In this document: piece after piece, positions 50,058-61,813 of the stretch
Position numbering within the stretch: position 1 is the first letter of the stretch
How the letters are laid out: each line of letters starts with the position of its first letter
NCBI GenBank assembly: GCA_025449115.1
Contig: JAHLKC010000149.1
Span: 32,604-96,603, forward strand
Length of the DNA: 64,000 nucleotides
Direction: 5' to 3'
From: Chytridium lagenaria
Taxonomy: Eukaryota > Chytridiomycota > Chytridiomycetes > Chytridiales > Chytridiaceae
Program-made: the position numbers and the translations under genes
Notes under the pieces: generated by a model
Databases searched by the model: none
What the model was told of the DNA's origin: nothing
The model's input: the letters and a program-made list of their open reading frames with translations, nothing else

Positions 50058-53000
50058 ATGCATCTCCTTTCAAGCCTCTTATGCCTCGCGACGGCTTTGG
50101 CCGCCGTGTCAGCTCAGCATATCCCGAACGAGTACATCGTCGTTTACAAAAGCGAGGCTACCGAAATTACCACCGCGACCCATGAAGCCTGGCTCTTAGC
50201 GCACGCGACCAACGTGAACGGGAGTCCTCTGAATGACGAGAGTTTCAAGGGCTACCCTGATCTTCCATCCTTCCCGGGTTTCCGTTTCCTTCAAAAGTAC
50301 AGTGATACTGGAGTGAGAGGTTACTCTGCAGCGCTCACCTCCGACATGGCTGAAAAGATCAGTCAGTTGCCGGAGGTCGCATACGTGGAAAGAAATCAGA
50401 TTTATAAAGCAGCGGCAGCTCTCAATAGTTATGGTTCCACTTGGGGGCTTCAGAGAATATCCAAGGAGTCGCTTCCTCTCCCGAATGTCTTTACGTATCC
50501 TGCGGAGGCTGGAGGTATGCACATACAAATCTAATCAGTTTTTTGCTGTTTATGGCCCTCTAATGACCTGACACTATTTGCCTCACTTGCATTTCTTTCG
50601 TTCTCTAGAGAACTCTGTGGTCTATGTGCTCGACACGTAAGTTGTCTTTCTTTCAAAAACCATATAACCGCGCACCTTTAACTAAACCTTTTTGATACTA
50701 GGGGTATTCGTGCTAGTCACAAGGAGTTTAGTGGACGAGCTAGTTACGGCAAGAATTTTTTGGCTCCCGAAGAAAGCGGACTTGATCAGCATGGGCATGG
50801 CACACATTGCGCTGGAATCAGTTGAGTATATTTCCGAGTCCCATCCTCAAACATATTTTGCGTTTCTTGATTTCTCTCCGAAAATTGATACTAAAACTGT
50901 ACTCATAAAGTTGCCGGAACCACTTATGGCGTCGCCAAAAAGGCTTCCATTGTCTCTGTCAAGGTTCTCGACAAGACTGGCAGTGGTCGGACCGATGTAC
51001 TCGTTAGTGCCATCCAATGGGTCAAAGCCGCTTCCCTCGCCAGCAATAAGCCGTGCATTGTCAACATTGCCTTTACTGGTGGTGCCTCGCAATTTCTGGA
51101 CGAAGCTATTAAAGACATAACTATAAACGGTAATTGCCTTGTGGTGGCCTCTGCTGGGAACCAGGGCCGGGATGCTTGCAGGAGTTCACCGGGACGCTTA
51201 GATTCCACGCTCACCGTTGGGGCTACGCAAGACACGGATGCGTTTTTATCGACCTCAAACTGGGGAGCTTGTGTTAAAATTAACGCTCCAGGCTACTACA
51301 GTTTGTCGAGGTAAGAGTAGTTATTTACTTTCCTCGACTTTGTTTTAGACGACATCTCATACATCTTTATTTTTCATAGTTGGTCGTCCAGTAATGAAGC
51401 CAAGCATGCCGCCAGTGGAACTTCAGTGGCATCTTCTCACGTTGCCGGTGTTGCCGCTGTCGCTTACTCGCAATTCAATTTCGCGACTCCGTTTGAAGCC
51501 ATGAAGTACATTATAGACAAATCAGCAACCTCAAAGATCACAGGGTTGACAGGTGTAAAGAGTATTACTCCTAATCGTTTGTTGCAACTTCCTGCGAATC
51601 CATCTTCGCCTTCTCAATCACTGTCTCCGGGACCAACTTCTTCGTCCACTTTGTCCCCGGATCCCACCACCGCTCAACCGCCCATCACAGTCTCATCAGC
51701 ATCCTCTACCACGTCTGCTGTTCCAACTATAGCCCCCGTCGTACCGAAGACAGGTTATTGTGTCAACAATAACCCGGTTAGAATGGGATACATCACAGCA
51801 TGGTTCGTTTCCAATTGACAATTTTATCTAACATACCCGACAGGAGTCAGTACCGAACCGGCAAATGTACCTACGACCTTTCCAAAATCAACACTTCCAA
51901 ATGGGTAAAAAAAAGCTACCTCCCTCATATTTTTTCACTAACACTATCTTAGACGCACATGCTTTACGCTTTTGGAACACTTTCCACTACAGGGACCATC
52001 ACCCTTTCTGTCGATGATGAGAGGTATATTAGGCAATTGAGCGCAAAGGGCATCAAAATGATTTTGTCGGTCGGAGGATGGGGGTACGCCAATTTATTCC
52101 CACCCATAGCAAGGGATCCCGTTGCCCAAAAACGATTCTCAGATTCGTTAGCAGCATTATCGAGCCAACACGGATTTGTAGGAATCGATATCGTAAGTCA
52201 CCTCTATCATTACTTGTTTATTTGCCTCTTTCGTAATTTATTGATTAACCACGATTCCGTTGTTGTTTTTTTTTTAGGACTGGGAGTATCCTGCTGGGTA
52301 TAAAGATGCGGCTGGGAATATTATTCCAGGGAGCGAGGGTGATAATTTGGCAAACTGGTTAATTCAACTTCGTGCCGCCGTTGGACCCAATTACCTTATC
52401 ATGATGGCGGTTCCACCTCTCCCCTTCCATCTGAACAATTACCCCATGACTGTCATGGCGACTGTCCTTGATTACCTTCTCGTTGTAAGTACATTTAAAG
52501 CTTTTCTTCACATTTCTCTTCAAAATATAATGAAGCTTAAATTATATTCTCTTATCTTAGATGACGTACGACTTTAGCGGACCTTGGACAACCACCATCG
52601 GCTCCAACACACCCAACAACCAGATTTTCCCTGCACTCGACGATATTGTTGCAAAAGGATTCGCGCGAGAAAAAGTCGTCCTTGGGCTTGCAAACTTTGG
52701 AAAGACGTATAGGCTTAGCGACCCGGTCAATTGTAGAACCTTTGGATGTTCCTTTACTACCACCGCGTTACCGAAAGGTGCGTGTAGTGATACCGAAGGG
52801 ATCTTGTTCAATAATGAAGTTGAATGGGTAAGTTTCACTCAAGTCCATTTCCCTACCTGTCCGGAAACAAACATTCACTTTAATATGGAATATACTCCTC
52901 AATTCTTATATCTTTCATGGCTCAAATTTCGCCATACACAATATACGCTCTAACACGCTCTTATTGTTAAGTATTTACCCACCGCCTCGGTCTCAACGGA

Positions 53001-53208
53001 TTCGACAACCGGCTCTTCCTTCTTCATCACAACTGGCAACCATAACACTGGATTCCCCCTTCTTGACGCGGGTATCAACCAATTTGTGAATTTTGAGACT
53101 CAAAATGATATGAGAGTCAAAGATGACCTTGCGAGAACGAGATGCTTGGGAGGAACGATGGTGTGGACTATGGATCAAGATACGACGGGTTCGTGGGTTG
53201 TGTGGTGA
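50058..53208 (+). CDS. secreted subtilisin-like protease fused to a GH18 chitinase domain
   Basis: Ten exons in matching phase (50058-50514, 50609-50636, 50702-50820, 50911-51310, 51380-51802, 51844-51904, 51953-52192, 52278-52484, 52561-52827, 52972-53208) give 812 residues with no frame break. Signal peptide 1-19 (LLCLATALAAVSA). I9 prodomain follows (EYIVVYKSEAT, AEKISQLPEVAYVERNQ). S8A proteinase K-like domain: Asp161 (VVYVLDTGI), His194 (GHGTHCAGI), oxyanion Asn285 (ASAGN) and Ser350 (SGTSVASSHVAG). A Ser/Thr/Pro linker (about 405-455) leads to the GH18 domain: RMGYITAW, ILSVGGWG (535-), GIDIDWEYP with Glu579, MTYDF (646-) and GGTMVWTMDQD. The single exon 51380-51802 holds both the protease Ser and the chitinase N-terminus, so the fusion does not rest on gene joining. 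The first Asp of DxxDxDxE is Val. Likely degrades protein and chitin outside the cell. Confidence 0.9.
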
Positions 53209-53772
53209 ACGTAAGGATCGATGTCCTCTTTTGGTTTTTTCTGTTAAATATACAGTGTAGGATATCATGGCCCTGTTTATGTTTATAATAAAGCTAGACT
53301 TGTCGACACTGTAGCGTCTCAAAGACTAAGTTTTGACGGCTTTATGCCAGCGACCCGTTTGCGCACATACTATAATACTGTATGCACATGTTTTCACAGC
53401 AGATATCTCCACAAACATCTCCTATTTGTAGGCTGTACAATCATTAAAAGTCGAGCCACATATAAAGTTTATGTAAAAGGCTCTCAGCTATGGCGCTGAA
53501 TAAATCCGCTCCCTCTCACTGAATGTGTTTCTGGAATATTTTGAAATAATGGGGACAGGCAAGCTGCATGCAATGTACATCGCTGCTTTTCCTCAAATTA
53601 TATAACCGCGTTCTTTAGGCAATAAGATTTACAGAAAATGAGACCGCGTTCAACATAGCGAGTAATTGTGCAGTTTGCGTAAATCATCTTTACTGCCCGT
53701 ACTTAAAACGCTTTGTCAGTCAACCCTAAAGCTCTGAATACCGAGTTCATTAAGTAACCCGTACAATTTATC
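53209..53772. other. intergenic between the sister subtilases
   Basis: AT-rich and with no coding signal. Likely 3' UTR of the fusion gene and promoter of the WSC subtilase. Confidence 0.4.
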
Positions 53773-55023
53773 ATGCATCTCCTTTCCAGTCTCATATGCC
53801 TCGCGACGGCTTTGGCCGCCGTGTCAGCTCAGCATATCCCGAACGAGTACATCGTCGTTTACAAAAGCGAGGCTACCGAGCTTACCACTGCGACCCATGA
53901 AGCCTGGCTCTTAGCGCACGCGACCAACGTGAACGGGAGTCCTCTCGATAACGAGAGTTTCAAGGGTTACCCTGACCTTCCATCCTTCTCCAATTCCGTT
54001 TCCTTCAAAAGTACAGTGATACTGGAGTGAGAGGTTACTCTGCAGCGCTCACCTCGGACATGGCTGAAAAGATCAGTCAGTTGCCGGAAGTCGCGTATGT
54101 GGAGCGGAATCAGGCCGTGAAAGCAGCAGGCGCCCCTCCTACTGCAAACGATCCTGGTCCCATGTGGGGACTATATCGAATCTCAAAAAAGTCGCTTCCC
54201 ATTCCAGATAACTATAGCTTTCCGAACGAGGCTGGAGGTATGCTTAATTGGTTCTTTTTGCTATCATGCTAGTGCAGCTGACGGATCCCTCCAACTCGTG
54301 ATCTCTTACATCTATTTCTTTTCTGTAATTAGAGAACTCGATTGTCTATACACTGGACACGTAAGTTGTATATTATATATTAATATTTATTCCACATACT
54401 TGAAATAACGGCGTTACTATTGTTAATTAGGGGAATTCGAGCCAGTCACAACGAATTTGGTGGAAGGGCTAGTTATGGCATGAACTTTTTAGAGCCTGAA
54501 GAAAACGGATTTGATCAGAATGGGCATGGCACACTTTGCGCTGGATTAAGTGAGTCTCAATCTCGACCTTTTTAAAATCCTTCGTCAAAGTATCCTGGCA
54601 TATTATTCTTTTGCTTCTCTACTCGAATTTTTTATACTAAATTTGTTTCAAGTTGCTGGGTCCACATACGGCGTTGCCAAAAAGGCCTCCATTGTCTCTG
54701 TGAAAATTCTCAACAAGGATGGAGGTGGAACCGTGCAGGTTGCCGTAAGCGCCATTCAATGGATCAAAGCCGCCGCTCTCGCTAGCAATAGACCATGCAT
54801 CGTCAATATTGCCTTTAGTGCTGGTGGTGCCTCCAAATTTTTAGACGAGGCTTTAGATGACCTGATTACAAATGCAGGTTGCCTTGTGGTGGCAGCTGCT
54901 GGAAATCGCGGCCAAGACGCTTGCCAAAGTTCACCAGGACGTATATCTTCAGCACTTACCGTTGGGGCAACGCAGCAAAAGGACGAGGTTTTAACGTACT
55001 CAAACTGGGGAACTTGTGTTAAA

Positions 55024-56425
55024 TGTGAGATTATAAGATAACTCACCGAGAGGCATGAATGCGTCGCTTATATAGACGTCGTGCCCTTATTCTTATTTTG
55101 TTGTTCCCGTTCCATTCTTTTCCCTCTCGGGGTTTTTCATAGTTTTTCCCCATAGATACGAGAGAGGTTTTTATAGAAGGAAGGGCGGTCGACGTGGTAT
55201 GCCAACTTATGACATGCTACCACGTTGGTCGAGATGCCTGTTGTTGTTATTTGATTCCCCTTTATGTATTCTTTTATTATTTGGAGAAAGTTGAATAGAT
55301 TTACGTACACCTCTTCAGTCCTGGATTAAGACCTTTGCACATTCAGGCCAGCCCCTGGTGGGCTGTGCTATCCTCTTTCCCTTTATATTCACTATTGTGT
55401 GTTGAGTTGTACTAGCGGGTGCTCTGGTTAGCACGCCGCCGAGGGAGACTGCGATCCGAACCAAGACATTGTCTAAGAAGGTATGAGCCATGGGAATACG
55501 CCTCAAGGGCATGATTCCTTCGAAGGTTTGGTCAGTATAACTACCTCTGTTCTATTCTCGATGGCTATGACAGGCTATCTAGTTGCCTGTGAGTGGGAGA
55601 GCGGCATGAGCAGGGCCCTAGGTGAAGGTATGAGCCATGGGAATACGCCTCAAGGGCATGATTCCTTCGAAGGTTTGGTCAGTATAACTACCTCTGTTCT
55701 ATTCTCGATGGCTATGACAGGCTATCTAGTTGCCTGTGAGTGGGAGAGCGGCATGAGCTGAATAGATTTACGTACACCTCTTCAGTCCTGGATTAAGCCC
55801 TTTGCACATTCAGGCCAGCCCCTGGTGGGCTGTGCTATTCTCTTTCCCTTTATATTCACTATTGTGTGTTGAGTTGTACTAGCGGGTGCTCTGGTTAGCA
55901 CGCCGCCGAGGGAGACTGCGATCCGAACCAAGACATTGTCTAAGAAGGTATGAGCCATGGGAATACGCCTCAAGGGCATGATTCCTTCGAAGGTTTGGTC
56001 AGTATAACTACCTCTGTTCTATTCTCGATGGCTATGACAGGCTATCTAGTTGCCTGTGAGTGGGAGAGCGGCATGAGCAGGGCCCTAGGTAGATGAGATT
56101 GAGATAGAACATGTTAAAACGGCTTATTGCGGCGAATATGAGGCCTGGTACACTCCTTGGAGCGGGATGGAATCCCTTCTCGTAGACCCTTTCCCTAGTC
56201 ACTTTAGATCTAGTCTCTAGGCATTTTCCTTCCTTTTTTCCCTTTATTATTAACGATTAGAACGAAAACCACAGCAACTTAAATCCCCGCTGTCACTAAA
56301 GGCAGAATAGGGCTTGACTCTTGATCTAGGAGTACTTCCTAGGCTCTAGTCTCGTCACCTATTATGTGGTTCTCTACCTCTGTATGCCGGGGCTTAGCAG
56401 AGGGGGCCATAGAGAGAACTTCACA
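55024..56425 (+). repeat. 5' LTR with internal duplication
   Basis: Compared with the 938-bp 3' LTR it carries about 460 extra bases. The segment 'aggtatgagccatgggaat...gcggcatgag' occurs three times (near 55479, 55627 and 55947), and the 'gaatagatttacgtacacct' segment twice (55293 and 55760). A 65-residue antisense frame repeats with it but has no protein character. Confidence 0.85.
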
Positions 56426-58879
56426 GATGGGGGCCCAACCTTAACATGGTGGTTTTTATTTCTTTTCGATCTCTTTCATTTTATTAATTATCTTTTATAT
56501 TTTTACATAATCATGTTGCCACGGTTCCCCTCTTTCGAACGACATATTGATCGTCGAGTTTGCGTGCACGGTTGCGGCGAGAGTGCAAGTCGGGTCTCAG
56601 GGGTCCTCCAACCATACCCCCCGCACATGCACCAACCTGTCAAAATTTGTGCCATTTGTGCCGCTGACAATTTTGGCACAGGTAAGAGGCTACTTTACAT
56701 TCTTTACTTCATCCTGTGCCCCTGGATCTGAAAACCTCGAAGCCCCTGGTGGGCCTAGACGTGAATAAGGTTCAGTTTATGACTCTGTGTAATGCAGGGC
56801 TGACTAGAGGTCTGTAATGGACCTCTGACCACTTTACAGAAACTTTCGAGTTTTTGTTTTTCAGAGATCTGTGGCGTCAAGCCACGGAAACTCTTTCAGA
56901 AGTCTTTAAAAGCTTCTTGAAAACCCTTTTGAAGGGTATTTTATTATTATTTAAGCTAGAATCGAAACTTTATTCGACTTTTATCTTTCGATTATTTATA
57001 TTTTTTCAATTTTGTCGATGAGTTCTGGCTCAACGACGTTGAAAATTAAGATCCTGGTAGATCTATGATCCATCCATCAATGGTAAAAGTTCGTTCGCGC
57101 TAGTAATTTTTTAGACGATTATATCTACAAAACTGTGTTCTTAATTGCAAATGAACATAGACTTTTTCCCAGCAAATATCTATTGTTACACAAAATTCTT
57201 ACTTAATGTTAGACCCCAGGGTCCAACCTGAGGACCTGTATTCCTGTGATCTCGATCAGGACTGCCCCCCGACGGTGGGAGCTTAAATATTCCGAGGTAC
57301 TTTGGTATAATATTATGATATATCTTTTCAAAATCGTTTTATAAATCGTTTTCGACTTTATATGAATCTTATCAATTTGTCGTATTTTCGAATTACGATT
57401 TCGATGTCAATTCGAAAGTTTTCCTAATAAACTTCTACAAACAATTCGAAAGTAGGAAACTACCTAGAATTCTTTAAAGTTTTTTTAACTTGGATAAGAT
57501 TTGACGACAAAAACCATGTTTTTTGAAATTACAATTTTTTGTCGTCTAATAAACTTGAAATTTGCACCGTTGGTGCGTAATTGAACAGCGATCATTTTTA
57601 TATAGGTCGCGTCATCTTGCGACGCACCGTTCCAGACTTATAACGTTTTGAAAAACGTCGGCATTGGACTTGAGCATTTTTGCTTGATAAATTTGTTAAT
57701 TTCTTAACAATACAAATGTTTCGGGTCACCACATCCAATTAGTTGTTGCTAATATAATAACACGGTTATACCTGCCGATAATTATGTATGCAATCTGTCT
57801 TACTTATGCGCAGAGCAACCCCTTGCTCAATGTTTAAACGGGGTCACTTTTGTGACTTTGAATATAACAAAGCAAATCATAGCCTCATGGTATATGGCTT
57901 AAGGAAGGTGCTACCGTTGCCTTCTTTCATAATATGCACTAGCTAATGGTAGAATATAACGCTTCTTATTGAGGCTTTGACACTCATATAAACTTGATAT
58001 TATCTTTTGTTACGGAAATGATAGCGCATCTGCATTTTTATTATAAAAATGCTATTATGGAGCTCCACTTGAACCGGGGCCGTTTAACAGAAGAATGATT
58101 CCGTTGGTTAAGGAAACTGATTCCTCTAATGACTTTATTGTACTTACACTGCTGGTCAGTGTTGGTCAATGTTGCAATTATGGTTGACGATTAACAGCAT
58201 ATCAACAAAGCTTTATGTCATGTATCTTACAATGCGTGAACGTCAACATATTATGGCTTGCCCATTTATCATTTTGTTGGAGACGCTTTGCGCGTACTTC
58301 CTCACCCTCCCACCCTTATGTGGATATGTGTGTGTTTGCTTTAAAGAGTGGGTGAACTATTGGAGAGTCATATTCTCGTTTGAGAATCTGAGTCAACTTA
58401 TCGTTATCTGCGGACTATGCGTATAAACATAGTGATTATGTTTCTTGTTAATGACGCCGTGATATTGGTTGTTATAACATTTGAATGTCTTATAAGATAG
58501 CAGAAGTGACCATAAACAAACTTTGACTACCAACGTCGATGCTTAACGCGCAATGAGCAGAGATGTGGAGTAGAATAGGTCTGAATATGTATACACGTCA
58601 GTTAAACTTCGTGAAGTAGTTTAAAGATGATTTATTAAAACAAATTCGTTCAAGTTTGAGAGTTTTCTTTCAAACGTAAAGTGAATTACGTTAAAATAGG
58701 ATCTTAGGAGTGAGCATATTTTGTTGTACTAAGTATAGTTGCTATATTTCGAGCAAGTTTTGATACTTTGTTGTATTGAAATGATAATTCGTGACTTATC
58801 ATGATAATTACGTGAATTATCGCGTTATATATAGTTTGTTTACTCACTTGATTAATGTAACAGTTGCTATAAGTAGCTC

Positions 58880-59343
58880 TGTTAATACAATAGTCCTGAT
58901 ACAAACTCAAGAAGAAGTTGCTGCGTTGCAACTTTGGCCCATACCACAACACTTGGTTGTTAGAACGTAAGATTCCGTTAGCAGCAGTGAAAGATTATTG
59001 GCATAGCACTGCCCAGACAAATGTTAAAGAATTCTTTAAGCGATTAGCCCATGTTGATAAACATGGCGTTCCTAAACGTGAGAAATTAGAAACTCGCTAT
59101 ACCGACGCAAGTGATAATGCTGGCTTCCAAGAGTCGTCCAGCACAGCGTCACAAGAAGTCATAGTTCCAGCCCAGAGGTAGAACTTGACAATGGAGTTGA
59201 TGTGCATGATGCTGTTGACCATAATAGAGAATCACGAGATGTGAATCCATTAGAACTTGTCTCTCCACGTGAAGACATGGAAAGAGCTAAGGATGATGAT
59301 GTACCCTTAGCATTAGAAGACTTTGTGTTCACTACACTATACT
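58880..59343 (+). other. protein-like frame inside the LTR element
   Basis: Reads KLLRCNFGPYHNTWLLERKI, then VKDYWHSTAQTNVKEFFKRL and HVDKHGVPKREKLE. After one shift near 59180 it continues VELDNGVDVHDAVDHNRE ... PLALEDFVFTTLY and stop. It looks coding but I cannot assign it; a decayed C-terminal piece of an element protein or captured host sequence are both possible. Confidence 0.35.
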
Positions 59344-59414
59344 AGTCTATATAAGAATATATATATTTATATCGTAAAAACTCACAGGGGACCTTGTTCT
59401 CAAGTGTGGGTGCA

Positions 59415-60352
59415 TGTGAGATTATAAGATAACCTCACCGAGAGGCATGAATGCGTCGCTTATATAGACGTCGTGCCCTTATTCTTATTTTGTTGTTCCC
59501 GTTCCATTCTTTTCCCTCTCGGGGTTTTTCATAGTTTTTCCCCATAGATACGAGAGAGGTTTTTATAGAAGGAAGGGCGGTCGACGTGGTATGCCAACTT
59601 ATGACATGCTACCACGTTGGTCGAGATGCCTGTTGTTGTTATTTGATTCCCCTTTATGTATTCTTTTATTATTTGGAGAAAGTTGAATAGATTTACGTAC
59701 ACCTCTTCAGTCCTGGATTAAGCCCTTTGCACATTCAGGCCAGCCCCTGGTGGGCTGTGCTATCCTCTTTCCCTTTATATTCACTATTGTGTGTTGAGTT
59801 GTACTAGCGGGTGCTCTGGTTAGCACGCCGCCGAGGGAGACTGCGATCCGAACCAAGACATTGTCTAAGAAGGTATGAGCCATGGGAATACGCCTCAAGG
59901 GCATGATTCCTTCGAAGGTTTGGTCAGTATAACTACCTCTGTTCTATTCTCGATGGCTATGACAGGCTATCTAGTTGCCTGTGAGTGGGAGAGCGGCATG
60001 AGCAGGGCCCTAGGTAGATGAGATTGAGATAGAACATGTTAAAACGGCTTATTGCGGCGAATATGAGGCCTGGTACACTCCTTGGAGCGGGATGGAATCC
60101 CTTCTCGTAGACCCCTTTCCCCTAGTCACTTTAGATCTAGTCTCTAGGCATTTTCCTTCCTTTTTTCCCTTTATTATTAACGATTAGAACGAAAACCACA
60201 GCAACTTAAATCCCCGCTGTCACTAAAGGCAGAATAGGGCTTGACTCTTGATCTAGGAGTACTTCCTAGGCTCTAGTCTCGTCACCTATTATGTGGTTCT
60301 CTACCTCTGTATGCCGGGGCTTAGCAGAGGGGGCCATAGAGAGAACTTCACA
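59415..60352 (+). repeat. 3' LTR
   Basis: 938 bp from TGTGAGATTATAAG to GAGAACTTCACA, matching 55024-56425 except for the duplication in the 5' copy. A TATA-like 'cttatataga' lies near its 5' end (59459). Confidence 0.9.
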
Positions 60353-61395
60353 TAAAGTACACGCTCCTGGTAACCGCACATTGTCTAGGTAAGTTTATAG
60401 CGAAAATAAGACGCATTTAAAGTGTTTTTTTTTCTTTCCTTCCTGGTATCCGTCTTATTGGCATTAAAATTCTTTGGACTTAAATGTAACGCTAACTCAC
60501 CATTTTTTGCTTCGTAGTTCGGCCTCAAATAACGAAGCCTGGCGCCTGTTCAGTGGAACTTCCGCGTCTGCCTCTTACACCTCAGGTGTCGCGGCTGTTG
60601 TCTACTCCAAGTTTAAATTTGATAGCCCTATTCAAGCAATGCAATACATTAGAGAACTCTCGGCAACTTCAATGATCTCAGGGTTGACAGGCGCAAGGGC
60701 TGTAACTCCTAATCTTTTGCTGCATCTTCCCAAAATACTTCCCTCACCTTCGCCTTGGGTTGCCCCATCTCCGCCACCGTTGCCACTTCCCTCATCTACC
60801 TCACTTTCTTCGATCCCGTCTACGACAACTTCGCCCGCCTTGGCGACCTCAACACCGGCTTCCTTGGCGACGTCAACACCGGCTTCCTTGCCGACGTCAA
60901 CATCGCCTTCATTGTCCACGACAGCATCGTCTCCTTCCTTGCCGACGTCAACATCACCTTCAACTTCCACGTTTTCGTCTCTAAGCTCGGCAACACCATC
61001 ACCTTCTCCTTCTCCCTCGCCACCACCCTCTTTGTCCTCTATTTCGACCACTGTTAATCCCTCACAATGGACCTACATAGGATGCACAGTAAACGGCCCT
61101 ACACCTCGGCTCTTTACAACCTATCTAGGAACTGGATACCTGCCTACAACGTGCCAAGTCGCCTGTCTAGCAAGATCCTTCAAATATGCTGGATTGGAGT
61201 ATTAGTGAGTTGCTTAACGTGTTTTTGGCCTCTAACAATCCATATTTTTTAATTTTAGCTCGGAATGCTGGTGCGGAAATTCTATTGCTACGCGCGTTGC
61301 GAAACCAGAAAATGAATGCAGTCTAAAGTGTACCTTGAACCAGAGCTTGTTTTTGTGGTGGGGATTGGCGCATGTCACTGTACGGCCTAGTTTAA

Positions 61396-61813
61396 AATTT
61401 ACCAACTCCTTTCACTATCGCCCACCTCGACATCATTGAATTTCTTTCCAATCTCCCGTGTTTTTTTATTTTGTTGGATGTTTAGCAACTCTTGTTTCTT
61501 GTCTCATATCTATCTCCGAAATTTTTGTTTACGTTAACAGCAAGATAAGATATCAATCGCTCGGTCTTCTGAACCCAACTCTCAGCTCTCCATTCCAATT
61601 TACACCAGCCGTGCGCCTCTGTAACTTTGCCCATAGATTGGAATATTGTAGAAATGTGAACAGAGTGCCCTGTATTTGTAATGTGAATTCATCGATATCG
61701 GATATTCCAGGATTATCGAAAATGACAATGTTTCTTGACCAAGATATTTGAAGGCAGTTGGTCTTCAGACACTGTCTCCATCGGTTACCGTCCAGACACC
61801 AACCCATGCTGCG
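61396..61813. other. intergenic / leader of the LRR gene
   Basis: No domain recognised. A frame open from about 61748 joins the LRR gene without a clear ATG before 61814, so an upstream exon may lie here. Confidence 0.35.

Larger units (their letters stand above)
55024..60352 (+). mobile_element. non-autonomous LTR retrotransposon inserted in the WSC subtilase
   Basis: Bounded by TGTGAG...CTTCACA long terminal repeats and flanked by a 4-bp target duplication TAAA (55020-55023 and 60353-60356). A primer-binding-site candidate TGGGGGCCCAACC starts two bases after the 5' LTR (56428). The internal 3 kb is AT-rich and shows no gag, protease, RT, RNase H or integrase motif; one frame near 58880-59340 is described separately. 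LTR copies differ almost only by small indels outside the internal duplication, so the insertion is recent. Confidence 0.85.
53773..61395 (+). pseudogene. subtilisin-like protease with C-terminal WSC domain, split by an LTR retrotransposon
   Basis: Sister of the gene at 50058. Exon 1 (53773-54237) starts MHLLSSLICLATALAAVSA and is nearly the same at DNA level. Exons 54333-54360, 54431-54549 and 54653 onward follow. Catalytic residues are kept: Asp in VYTLDTGI, His in GHGTLCAGL (the usual second His is Leu), Asn in AAAGN, and Ser in SGTSASASYTSG beyond the insertion. The LTR element sits inside the exon between TYSNWGTCVK and VHAPGNRT. After it come a Pro/Ser/Thr linker and a WSC domain: WTYIGCTVNG, TTCQVACLARSFKYAGLEY, ECWCGNSIA, ENECSLKCTLNQ, then CGGDWRMSLY once an extra T near 61350 is removed. 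WSC modules bind carbohydrate or anchor to walls. A one-base loss near 53985 also breaks exon 1. The insertion should abolish the full product in this allele. Confidence 0.8.

Noticed and set aside
55315..59904. Three copies of a 65-residue antisense frame starting MPLRRIPMAHTF
   Set aside because: They lie inside the repeated LTR segment and repeat with it at DNA level. There is no protein-like pattern or third-base constraint to support translation.
59415..60352. Splicing of the LTR element out of the WSC subtilase transcript
   Set aside because: Insertion is inside an exon with a target duplication, and the element ends TG..CA are not splice borders. A rescue by cryptic sites cannot be excluded but has no sequence support.
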